Shown: piece after piece, positions 1-6,808 of the stretch | How positions within the stretch are numbered: position 1 is the first letter of the stretch | How the letters are laid out: every line of letters starts with the position of its first letter | Source of the DNA: an uncultured Alistipes sp. | GTDB lineage: Bacteria; Bacteroidota; Bacteroidia; Bacteroidales; Rikenellaceae | Length of the DNA: 33,019 bases | Assembly: GCA_947178025.1 (NCBI GenBank) | Contig: CAMWWU010000005.1 | Span: 1 to 33,019 of the forward strand | Direction of reading: 5' to 3' | Position numbers and translations under genes: made by a program | The notes under the pieces: model-generated | The model's database searches: none | What the model saw: only the letters and a program-made list of their open reading frames with translations | What the model was told of the DNA's origin: nothing

Positions 1-1102
1 GGTCGAACACCGACGTATCCTCGGGCAGCGTGTTGGTGGCATGGCAGCTGCGCCCGGAGTAGACCCAGCGCTCGGCGGGCGTTTCGTTCCGTTCGAGCAG
101 CGGGAGCAGGTCGATGCCCTCCATCTCCTCCGGTACGGGGATTCCGGCCGCCGCGAGGCACGTGGGCGCCAGATCGACGTTCGACACCAGGGCGTCGACC
201 GCCTTCGGCGCGAAGTGTCCGGGCCAGCGGATGATCAGCGGCACGCGGATGCCGTCCTCGTAGAGCGTGCCTTTGGCCATGAAGAGCGCACCGCCGTTGT
301 CGCCCATGAAGATGACGATCGTGTCGTCGGTCAGTCCGTGTTCGTCGAGGTAGTCGAGCACCTCGCCAAAGTCGGCGTCCATGCGGTGGATCTCGTCGTA
401 GTAGGCTCCGAGGTGTTCGCGAACCAACCGCGTATCGGGATAGAATCCGGGCAGGGTCAGCTTCGCCGGGTCGTGCACCTGCGGCGCATCGTAGGGCGTG
501 TGGGGATCGGAGTAGTTGAGTTGCAGGAAGAAGGGCTTCTCCTTGTCGCGCCGCTCCATGAAGGTGCGGAACTGCTCGTTGATCTTCCAGTGGGACTCGC
601 CCTTGCGGGCGTCGGCGACGACCATGCAGGTGTCGAGCCGGTCGGGGAAGGTCCGGTAGCCGTGGTCGATGTAGTATTGCTCGACCTCCTTGATCCGGCC
701 CACGCGGCCCGACACGGCGCCGTCGAGGTGGTAGCCGCGCCCCGCCACGCCGACCCAGTAGCCCTGCTCGCGCAGGTATTCGGGAGCGGTGCGATAGCGG
801 CGGGCGAGCGTCACGTTGAAACGCGTCATGTTCACGACCACGGGCGAGCGGCCCGTCATGATCGAGGCGCGCGCCGGCACGCTCTGCGGCGAGGAGGCGT
901 AGGCGCGGGAGAAACGCACGCCCTCGGCCGCGAAGCGGTCGAGGTTGGGCGTGAGGACATCGGGGTTTCCGTAGCATCCGAGAGCGGCGGCGCTGTGGTC
1001 GTCGCTCAGGACCATCAGGATGTTGGGTTGCGCGGCGAGCGCCGCTCCGCCGCACAACATACCGCCGCACAGCAGGGCTCCGGTTCCGAGAGTGGTTTTC
1101 AT
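1..1102 (-). CDS. Secreted sulfatase, Ser-type (C-terminal end outside window)
   Basis: Partial gene: the start lies in the window and the 3' end runs off the left edge, leaving about 367 codons. The N-terminus is a signal peptide (MKTTLGTGALL, ending near ALAAQ). It is followed by the alkaline-phosphatase-superfamily sulfatase pattern NILMVLSDDH, with metal-binding aspartates near residues 34-35, and the activation motif S74-V-P-A-R78 followed by ASIMTG. In this family the Ser is converted to formylglycine by an anaerobic radical-SAM maturase. Later landmarks are SDPHTPYDAP and GDNGGALFMAKGTLYEDG. It should remove sulfate esters from a glycan in the periplasm or outside the cell. It is the last gene of the minus-strand operon, 7 bp after the symporter gene. 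The substrate cannot be read from the sequence, but the context suggests sulfated host or dietary glycans. Confidence 0.93.
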   Translation of the reverse strand, partial: MKTTLGTGALLCGGMLCGGAALAAQPNILMVLSDDHSAAALGCYGNPDVLTPNLDRFAAEGVRFSRAYASSPQSVPARASIMTGRSPVVVNMTRFNVTLARRYRTAPEYLREQGYWVGVAGRGYHLDGAVSGRVGRIKEVEQYYIDHGYRTFPDRLDTCMVVADARKGESHWKINEQFRTFMERRDKEKPFFLQLNYSDPHTPYDAPQVHDPAKLTLPGFYPDTRLVREHLGAYYDEIHRMDADFGEVLDYLDEHGLTDDTIVIFMGDNGGALFMAKGTLYEDGIRVPLIIRWPGHFAPKAVDALVSNVDLAPTCLAAAGIPVPEEMEGIDLLPLLERNETPAERWVYSGRSCHATNTLPEDTSVFD

Positions 1103-1109
1103 AGCAGGG

Positions 1110-2591
1110 TTATTTTCGAGGGGAAGGGAAGAGTTTCGTCAGCAGGAAGCCCGTGAGGAAGATCACGGTCGTGCCGAGCACGATCGTCAGATAGGTGTGC
1201 AGCGAGCTGTGGAAGCGGTAGCAGGGCGAGCCCTCGTCGATGAGGGGCGAGAGGCTCATCCAGGCGATGACCAGCAGTCCCAGCACGACCGCCGTAACGG
1301 CATGCGCGCGCCGCACCGTGCGGCAGACGACGCCCAGCAGGAACAGACCGAGCATGCCGCCGCTGAAGATCGAGGCGAGCTTCCACCAGGCGTCGAGCAC
1401 GCCGTCGATGCGCATCATCAGCAGCCCCATGACGATGCCCAGCGCCCCGACGACGAACGACGTGAGGTAGAGCACGCGCATGCTGCGCTTCTCGTCGGGC
1501 TCCTCTTTCGAGAGGCGCTTCACGAAGTCCGTGAGCACGATCGTCGCCGAGGAGTTGATGCTCGTGGCGACGGTCGACATACCGGCCGAGAAGAGCGACG
1601 CGACGACCAGCCCCGTCAGTCCGGCGGGCAGTCCGTGGACGATGAACCACGGGAAGACCTGATCCGACGGCGTGCCGGCGGGCAGCAGTTCGGGGCGCGC
1701 CGTATAGTAGGAGAAGAGCGCCGTACCGATGTAGACGAAGAGCAGCGACACGGGGATGTAGAGCAGCCCGCCGAAAAGGGTCGACTTCACGGCCTCGGCC
1801 GTCGAGCGCGTGGTCATGTAGCGCTGCACGTAGTTCTGGTCGATGCCGTAGTTCTGCATGTTGACGAAGAGTCCGTAGATCAGCACCACCCAGAACGTCG
1901 GCTCGGAGAGCGACGCCCCGAAGCTGCCGAGCGAGAACTTGCCGTGTTCGGCGGCGATCGAGAAGAGTTGCGAGGGGCCCTCGGGCATCGAGAAGGTGAG
2001 CAGCGCCCCGCACGCCACGGCCCCGAGGATGAGGACGATACCCTGGATGGCATCGGTCCAGACCACGGCGGCGATGCCGCCCAGGAGCGTGTAGACGAGC
2101 GTGGCGATACCCGTGCAGACGATGATCGTAGCGATGTCCCAGCCGAACATCGTGTTGAGCGGCAGGGCCAGCAGCAGCAGGATCGAGCCCACGCGCGCGA
2201 GCTGCGTCAGCAGGTAGCAGACGGCCACGTAGCAGCGGGCCCAGTAGCCGAAGCGCAGTTCGAGGTAGTGGTAGGCCGAGACGCTGTTCACGCTCCGGTA
2301 GAGCGGGATGAAGACCTTGGCCGCGAGCCACGTGGCGATCGGAATCGAGAGGCTGAAGACGAACGGATTCCAGTTGCCCTTGTAGGCGTCGCCGGGCAGC
2401 CCCAGGAAGCTGATGCTGCTGACGAACGTCGCGAAGATCGACATGCCCACGACCCACGTGGGCAGCGATCCTTCGGCGGCGGTGAAGGCGGCGGCACCGC
2501 GGCTGCTTCGGAAATAGAACGAGCAGCCGAACAGGGCGACGCCTCCTACGAAAAGAAAGAAGACGATGTAATCGAAAAGCGTGATTTCCAT
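1110..2591 (-). CDS. Sodium:solute symporter (SSS family)
   Basis: A 493-residue inner-membrane protein with about 13 hydrophobic segments. It opens with MEITLFDYIVFFLFVGGVAL and carries the SSS-family features near residues 45-75 (GSLPTWVVGMSIFATFVSSIS then FLGLPGDAYKGNW). Length fits the family (450-550). It should couple sodium influx to uptake of a small solute, probably a sugar or sugar acid. It lies 30 bp downstream of the DapA/NanA-family gene and 7 bp upstream of the sulfatase gene, so it is part of that operon and probably imports the aldolase substrate or its precursor. Sialic acid and other keto-deoxy sugars are known substrates of relatives, but specificity cannot be read from sequence. 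Confidence 0.93.
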   Translation of the reverse strand: MEITLFDYIVFFLFVGGVALFGCSFYFRSSRGAAAFTAAEGSLPTWVVGMSIFATFVSSISFLGLPGDAYKGNWNPFVFSLSIPIATWLAAKVFIPLYRSVNSVSAYHYLELRFGYWARCYVAVCYLLTQLARVGSILLLLALPLNTMFGWDIATIIVCTGIATLVYTLLGGIAAVVWTDAIQGIVLILGAVACGALLTFSMPEGPSQLFSIAAEHGKFSLGSFGASLSEPTFWVVLIYGLFVNMQNYGIDQNYVQRYMTTRSTAEAVKSTLFGGLLYIPVSLLFVYIGTALFSYYTARPELLPAGTPSDQVFPWFIVHGLPAGLTGLVVASLFSAGMSTVATSINSSATIVLTDFVKRLSKEEPDEKRSMRVLYLTSFVVGALGIVMGLLMMRIDGVLDAWWKLASIFSGGMLGLFLLGVVCRTVRRAHAVTAVVLGLLVIAWMSLSPLIDEGSPCYRFHSSLHTYLTIVLGTTVIFLTGFLLTKLFPSPRK

Positions 2592-2621
2592 AGACGGGTT
2601 CTTCGGGTTAGCGGTCGGTGG

Positions 2622-3539
2622 TTACTCCTTGCAGTCGGCGCCCAGCACTTCGAGGGCCTCCCGGATGCGGGCGCGCTCCTCGGCGCGGAAACGGCGGTAG
2701 GGATACGACAGGTAGTCGTCGCAGATGCCCAGCAGCGAGAGCGCGCACTTGACGCCCTTCAGGTAGCTCGATCCGTATTTGCCCACGGTGTAGATCGTCG
2801 TGCTGATCCGCATGATGCGGCGCTGCAACTCCCGCACGCGCGCGACGTCGTGCGACGCGGCCGCGTCGTACATCGCCACGTAGAGCTCCGGAAAGATGTT
2901 CGCCCCGCCGTTCACGCCGCCGTCGGCGCCCAGCAGCACGCTCTCGCCCGTCAGCTCCTCCGGACCGACGTAGAGCGAAAAGTCGTCGCGTTCGCCCAGG
3001 TGGTAGATCAGCGTCTGGAAATAGTTCATGTTGGCCGACGAATCCTTCAGTCCGACGATATTCGGATGGTCGGCCAGCGTCTTGACCGTCGCCGGTTCGA
3101 GGAAGACCTTCACATGCGAGGGCATGTTGTAGAGGTAGAGCGGCAGGGGCAGCGCATCGGCCAGGGCCGTGTAGTACTCGACGAGCTCCTGCTGCGAGGG
3201 CGCGAAGTAGTAGGGCGCGGCAGCCACGACTCCCGCGGCGCCGCACTTCGCGGCATGGGCGGCCATGCGCACGCTCTCGTCGAGCGACGTGTCGGTGACG
3301 CCGACCAGAATGGGCACGCGGCCCGCCACCTGGCGGCACACCAGCTCCACGAACTCGTAGCGCAGTTCATAGGTCAGGCTCTGCGCCTCGCCCGTCGTGC
3401 CGAGCAGGAAGAGCGCATGCACGCCGCCGGCGAGGATGTGCTCGGTCAGGCGGATCGCCCCCTCGCGGTCGAGTTCGTCGTTCCCCTTCAGCGGGGTGAT
3501 CATCGGGGGTATGATGCCCCGCAGTTTCAAAGGTTGCAT
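2622..3539 (-). CDS. DapA/NanA-family lyase or dehydratase (catabolic type)
   Basis: A 305-residue class I aldolase of the dihydrodipicolinate synthase/N-acetylneuraminate lyase family, a cytoplasmic TIM barrel. The GTTGE loop is at residues 47-51, the catalytic Tyr137 is in LYNMPS, and the Schiff-base Lys165 is in IVGLKDSS. The Arg that follows YNVPS in true lysine-pathway DapA is His142 here, which argues against dihydrodipicolinate synthesis. The protein could be a sialic acid lyase-like enzyme or a 2-keto-3-deoxy-sugar-acid aldolase/dehydratase. It sits 27 bp after the FG-GAP gene and 30 bp before the symporter gene, which supports a role in sugar catabolism. The family is certain, the substrate is not. 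Confidence 0.9.
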   Translation of the reverse strand: MQPLKLRGIIPPMITPLKGNDELDREGAIRLTEHILAGGVHALFLLGTTGEAQSLTYELRYEFVELVCRQVAGRVPILVGVTDTSLDESVRMAAHAAKCGAAGVVAAAPYYFAPSQQELVEYYTALADALPLPLYLYNMPSHVKVFLEPATVKTLADHPNIVGLKDSSANMNYFQTLIYHLGERDDFSLYVGPEELTGESVLLGADGGVNGGANIFPELYVAMYDAAASHDVARVRELQRRIMRISTTIYTVGKYGSSYLKGVKCALSLLGICDDYLSYPYRRFRAEERARIREALEVLGADCKE

Positions 3540-3566
3540 GATTCAGGGATATTTTTTAAGGGTTTT

Positions 3567-5573
3567 CTATCGTGCGGTGTTTTCGATCAGGTAGAAGTGG
3601 CCGTCCTCGGCGCCCAGCAGCAGCTCGGGGCGTCCGTCGCCGTCGAAATCGACGGGCGTCGGGCAGGTCGTGTGTCCGGCGAGCACCGTACTGCTCAGAT
3701 TGCCGGCGTACTCGTACCACACCTCGCCGTTCTCCTCGCGCACATTGCGGAAGAGCGCCGCATTGTGGCTGTCGACGATCAGATCGAGGCGGCCGTCGCC
3801 GTCCCAATCCGTGAAGCAGATCTTGCGGCGGCCCGACTTGCCGGCCTCGGCGCCATTGAGACGGAGCAGCCCGGGGGAGGCGTCGCGCACGCCCTTTTTG
3901 GGGTCGTAGAGCGAGCAGTTGGTGCAGTGGAAGATCCGGCGGCCGGGGCGGAGCATCAGGTTGCCCTCGGCGTCGCGGAAGCGTTCGAAGTAGGCGAGGT
4001 ATCCCTCGTGGTCGACGACGATGAGATCCGTCAGGCCGTCGCCGTTCCAGTCCCGTGCGACGGGCGTCGTGCGCCACTGCGTGACGAGGGTCCCGGGCTC
4101 GGGATTCCACCAGTTCCAGGCGGGTTTCGGCGCCTCGCCCTCCCAGGCCACCCGCACGGGCTGCGCCGGCGCGAGAGCCAGACGATCCTTGGCCCCGAGG
4201 TTGCGGAACCATTCGATCTTGCCCCAGATCGAGTTGATGACGATGTCGGGCAGTCCATCGCCGTCCCAGTCGGCGACCGAGAGGACCGTATAGCCCCATT
4301 TGCGCTCGGCGGGTCCCTGGATCGAACCGTTCTCGCCGGCCTGGATACGAATCGGAGCGCCCTCCGAGGTGAAGAGCTTCGGAGCGTCCCACACGGGATT
4401 CGCACCGCCCGAGACGTTGCGGATGAAGGCGATCTCACCGGCCGAATTGCCGGCGATGATATCGGTCTTCCCGTCGCCGTCCCAGTCGAAGGCGCAGGGG
4501 GTCGACAAGGCGCCGAACTTCACCAGGTCGGCGCGCTGCCGGAAGTAGACCGGCGACTCGAACTGCGGCATGCCGTCGCGCACCTTGCCCGTATTGCGGA
4601 CCCATGCCACGCGGCCGTCCTCGTCGCCGACGATCAGGTCGGGACGTCCGTCGCCGTCCCAGTCCTTCACGACGGGGACGATCATTTCGATGTGGAAGCG
4701 GATGTCGCCCGCGGCATTCGCGAGCTGCCGTCCGGCGGCGAAACGCGGCTCGGTGCGCGTCCCGACGTTCTCGAACCAGGTCAGTCCGTCGACGAATTCG
4801 CCGCAGATCAGATCGAGGTCGCCGTCGCCGTCGAAATCGGCGATGCAGGGATTCGGGGCGCCGTAGACGTCGATCTCGGCGCCGCCCGCCTCGATCTTAC
4901 CGCGGTTGACATACCCCTCGGGCGTATTTTCGAGCAGATAGACATAGCCGTGCAGCGGTCCGCGCGTCCAGCGTCCCGCCGCATCGTAGGCGTTGTCCCA
5001 GCCGTAGTCGTCCCACGTGTCGATGCCGACGACGATATCCCGGTCGCCGTCGCCGTCCCAGTCGACGTAGTTCCACATGTTGCTGCGCGACTTGCGGTAG
5101 GTGGCGCCCAGCACCTCGCCCGCATAGTCGATCCGCCGCTCACGCGCATAGGGGGGGGGAAGCAGGAAGTCGGGATATTCGGTGTTGCAGGAGAGCACGA
5201 AAGCCTCGCCGTCGACTTCGGAGAGCCGGATGTTGTTGAGGCCCTTTTCGCTGACCCGTATCGCGGCGGCGAAGAGCGGACGCTTCGCCGTGCCGATGTT
5301 CCGGAAGAACCAAAGGCCCTTGTAGGGCGTATCGGGACACGACACGAGCAGGTCGATCACGCCGTCGCGGTCGTAGTCGACCGGCAGCGGAATCCCCCAC
5401 AGCCCGACGCCCAGATCGACCGTCAGCTTCGGATCGTTGTGCCGCAGCGCGACCGCCTCGGGCAGCGCCCGCCCGCCGCCGTCACCCGGAAGGGCCGCGA
5501 AAACATCCGTCCGCGACACGCAGCACGCCAACAAAAAGACCAAAAGTTGCACTCGGAGAACTTTATTCATCAT
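3567..5573 (-). CDS. Secreted FG-GAP/VCBS repeat protein
   Basis: A 668-residue exported protein. The N-terminus is hydrophobic, with a possible lipobox LLAC at Cys17, or signal peptidase I cleavage after DVFA near residue 26. The start has two adjacent ATGs. The body holds about nine calcium-loop repeats of the form DxDxDGxxD, from DYDRDGVID (residue 66) to DFDGDGRPE (residue 642), most reading DWDGDG. Such repeats form a beta-propeller that binds calcium and often carbohydrate. They are common beside polysaccharide lyase and sulfatase genes in Bacteroidota. No catalytic domain is recognised. It is the first gene after the 5595-5608 operator and leads the aldolase-symporter-sulfatase operon. 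A run of nine C in the coding strand (5151-5159) encodes Pro-Pro-Pro. It may be a glycan-binding lipoprotein or an unrecognised lyase. Confidence 0.88.
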   Translation of the reverse strand: MMNKVLRVQLLVFLLACCVSRTDVFAALPGDGGGRALPEAVALRHNDPKLTVDLGVGLWGIPLPVDYDRDGVIDLLVSCPDTPYKGLWFFRNIGTAKRPLFAAAIRVSEKGLNNIRLSEVDGEAFVLSCNTEYPDFLLPPPYARERRIDYAGEVLGATYRKSRSNMWNYVDWDGDGDRDIVVGIDTWDDYGWDNAYDAAGRWTRGPLHGYVYLLENTPEGYVNRGKIEAGGAEIDVYGAPNPCIADFDGDGDLDLICGEFVDGLTWFENVGTRTEPRFAAGRQLANAAGDIRFHIEMIVPVVKDWDGDGRPDLIVGDEDGRVAWVRNTGKVRDGMPQFESPVYFRQRADLVKFGALSTPCAFDWDGDGKTDIIAGNSAGEIAFIRNVSGGANPVWDAPKLFTSEGAPIRIQAGENGSIQGPAERKWGYTVLSVADWDGDGLPDIVINSIWGKIEWFRNLGAKDRLALAPAQPVRVAWEGEAPKPAWNWWNPEPGTLVTQWRTTPVARDWNGDGLTDLIVVDHEGYLAYFERFRDAEGNLMLRPGRRIFHCTNCSLYDPKKGVRDASPGLLRLNGAEAGKSGRRKICFTDWDGDGRLDLIVDSHNAALFRNVREENGEVWYEYAGNLSSTVLAGHTTCPTPVDFDGDGRPELLLGAEDGHFYLIENTAR

Positions 5574-5594
5574 TTTGATAATTAAATGAATTAT

Positions 5595-5608
5595 TTAAAA
5601 CGTTTTAG
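5595..5608. promoter_or_regulatory. Predicted LacI operator, FG-GAP operon side
   Basis: TTAAAACGTTTTAG holds the perfect 12-bp palindrome TAAAACGTTTTA with the central CG typical of LacI-family operators. It lies between the lacI stop and the FG-GAP start, 22 bp upstream of that ATG. The same core occurs at 6737-6750. No exact TAnnTTTG element was found between it and the start, so the operon may also rely on readthrough from lacI. A T8 run follows the lacI stop on the minus strand. Confidence 0.7.
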
Positions 5609-5629
5609 CAATTCGACCTAAAAAAAATG

Positions 5630-6703
5630 TCACCGCACGGCATCCGCCGGCGGACGGATCGCCGAAGGACGTTCGTCCGCAACGATCTCCGGTTGCAGCA
5701 CGACGCGCGTACAACTCTGCACGTCTTTCGCCTCGATGCGCTTGATCAACAGTTCGAGGGCCTCCGAGCCGAATCGCTCGATGGGCTGCTGCACGCAGGC
5801 CGTGGTCGTATCGTAAATGTCGAACATCTGATCGGTGTCGAAGCAGGCGATCGCCAGATCCTGCGGCACCCGCCATCCGTTGCGCGAGATGGCCGTCAGT
5901 CCGGACATGGCCAACGAGTTGGTAGCGAACAGAAAAGCCTCCACCCCGCGCTCGCGGGCCTCGCGGACCGCCTCGCCGATGCGGTTCATCCGATCGTGGC
6001 GCAGGTGGTGGATCACGGCGCTCTCCTCCAGCCCGGCCTCGGTCATGGCGGCCAGATAGCCCGCCTCGCGCTCCTGGATATTCGAAAGCTCCATCGAGTA
6101 GGAGATCATCTCGATCCGGCGATACCCCCGGTCGAGCAGCTCGCGGGTGAGGCTCGATGCGGCGCGCCGGTTGTTCAGCACGACGCTGCTCACCTCGACG
6201 TCCGGCACCTCGCGATCGAGCAGCACCACCGGGATCTGCTGTTGCTGCACGACGCTGCGGATCATCTCCGCAGCCCCCTCGCACGGCACGATGATCAGTC
6301 CGTCGACCCCCTTGTCGGTGAATACCTCGATCAGGTTGCGGAGCTTCTGCGGATTTTCGTCCGTGCTGCCGAAAAGCACCGTATACTTATAATTATATGC
6401 ACAATCCTCGATGCAGCGGGCGATATCGGCGAAGAACTTGTTCGAGATATCGGAAAGAATCACCCCGATCGTCCGCGACCGGCCGCTGCGCAGGCTGCGG
6501 GCCGCATTGTTGGGACGGTAGTTGAGTTTGTTGGCCACTTCGAGAATCCGCTGCGCGGTCTCCTTGTTGACCCGATAGCCCTCCTTGCCGTCCGCCTTGT
6601 TGTTCATCACGAACGAGACCAGGGCGATGGAGACCCCCGCCTCGTTGGCGATGTCGCGAATCGTGACTTTGCGCGTGCGCATATTTTGCGCTTTTGTTTG
6701 CAT
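5630..6703 (-). CDS. LacI-family transcriptional regulator
   Basis: A 357-residue repressor-type protein from the chosen ATG at 6703. An in-frame GTG at 6718 would add five residues but would leave almost no leader after the predicted start site. A third option is the ATG at 6682. The N-terminal helix-turn-helix reads TIRDIANEAGVSIALVSFVM. The hinge helix lies near NYRPNNAARSLRSG, followed by the periplasmic-binding-protein-like sensor domain (TIGVILSDISNKFFADI onwards), which should bind a sugar or sugar phosphate. Length matches the family. Palindromes with the same core flank the gene at 5595-5608 and 6737-6750, so it probably controls itself, the divergent kinase gene and the FG-GAP operon. 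The effector is unknown. Confidence 0.93.
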   Translation of the reverse strand: MQTKAQNMRTRKVTIRDIANEAGVSIALVSFVMNNKADGKEGYRVNKETAQRILEVANKLNYRPNNAARSLRSGRSRTIGVILSDISNKFFADIARCIEDCAYNYKYTVLFGSTDENPQKLRNLIEVFTDKGVDGLIIVPCEGAAEMIRSVVQQQQIPVVLLDREVPDVEVSSVVLNNRRAASSLTRELLDRGYRRIEMISYSMELSNIQEREAGYLAAMTEAGLEESAVIHHLRHDRMNRIGEAVREARERGVEAFLFATNSLAMSGLTAISRNGWRVPQDLAIACFDTDQMFDIYDTTTACVQQPIERFGSEALELLIKRIEAKDVQSCTRVVLQPEIVADERPSAIRPPADAVR

Positions 6704-6727
6704 TTCTGTTTTTTTCACTTACCTTTG
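6697..6727 (+). promoter_or_regulatory. Promoter of the FGGY kinase gene
   Basis: The -33 element TTTG (6697-6700) and the -7 element TACCTTTG (6720-6727) are 19 bp apart, the Bacteroidota consensus arrangement. The -33 box overlaps the first codons of lacI. The -7 box is half of an 18-bp palindrome shared with the lacI promoter. Confidence 0.75.
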
Positions 6728-6735
6728 CAAAGGTA
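6728..6735 (-). promoter_or_regulatory. -7 element of the lacI promoter
   Basis: Reads TACCTTTG on the minus strand and is the mirror half of the palindrome TTACCTTTGCAAAGGTAA (6719-6736). It would place the transcript start near 6722, about 20 nt before the ATG at 6703. The nearest minus-strand TTTG (6754-6751) is only 15 bp away, so the -33 element is poor. Confidence 0.6.
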
Positions 6736-6736
6736 A

Positions 6737-6750
6737 TTAAAACGTTTTAA
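6737..6750. promoter_or_regulatory. Predicted LacI operator, kinase/lacI divergent promoter
   Basis: TTAAAACGTTTTAA is a perfect 14-bp palindrome with central CG. It starts 10 bp after the kinase -7 box, so it covers the initial transcribed region of that transcript. It also lies just upstream of the lacI -7 box. A bound repressor there should block both promoters. The same core occurs at 5595-5608. Confidence 0.75.
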
Positions 6751-6808
6751 CAAACCAACTTTTTTCCACAAAAAATTCGCATACCCAACCCCAAAACCCT
6801 TCCCCATC

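Noticed and set aside
2622..3539. Lysine-biosynthesis dapA
   Set aside because: The Arg after YNxPS is replaced by His142, and the gene sits in a symporter/sulfatase operon.
3600..5370. Repeated GTCGCCGTCCCAGTC-like units that look like a direct-repeat or CRISPR array
   Set aside because: They encode the DWDGDG calcium loops of the FG-GAP protein. Spacing is irregular and the frame is continuous.
1020..5585. A 1521-codon open frame on the plus strand, and a 1016-codon frame on the minus strand at 28481-31531
   Set aside because: They lie antisense to well-supported genes, have low-complexity Arg/Ala/Val/Asp-rich translations without family motifs, and result from the strong GC bias of third codon positions. 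The same holds for the long frames opposite the kinase, DUF4954 and heparinase genes.
6703..6718. GTG start for lacI at 6718
   Set aside because: The predicted transcript would begin only about 4 nt upstream. The ATG at 6703 leaves a normal short leader and the full helix-turn-helix.
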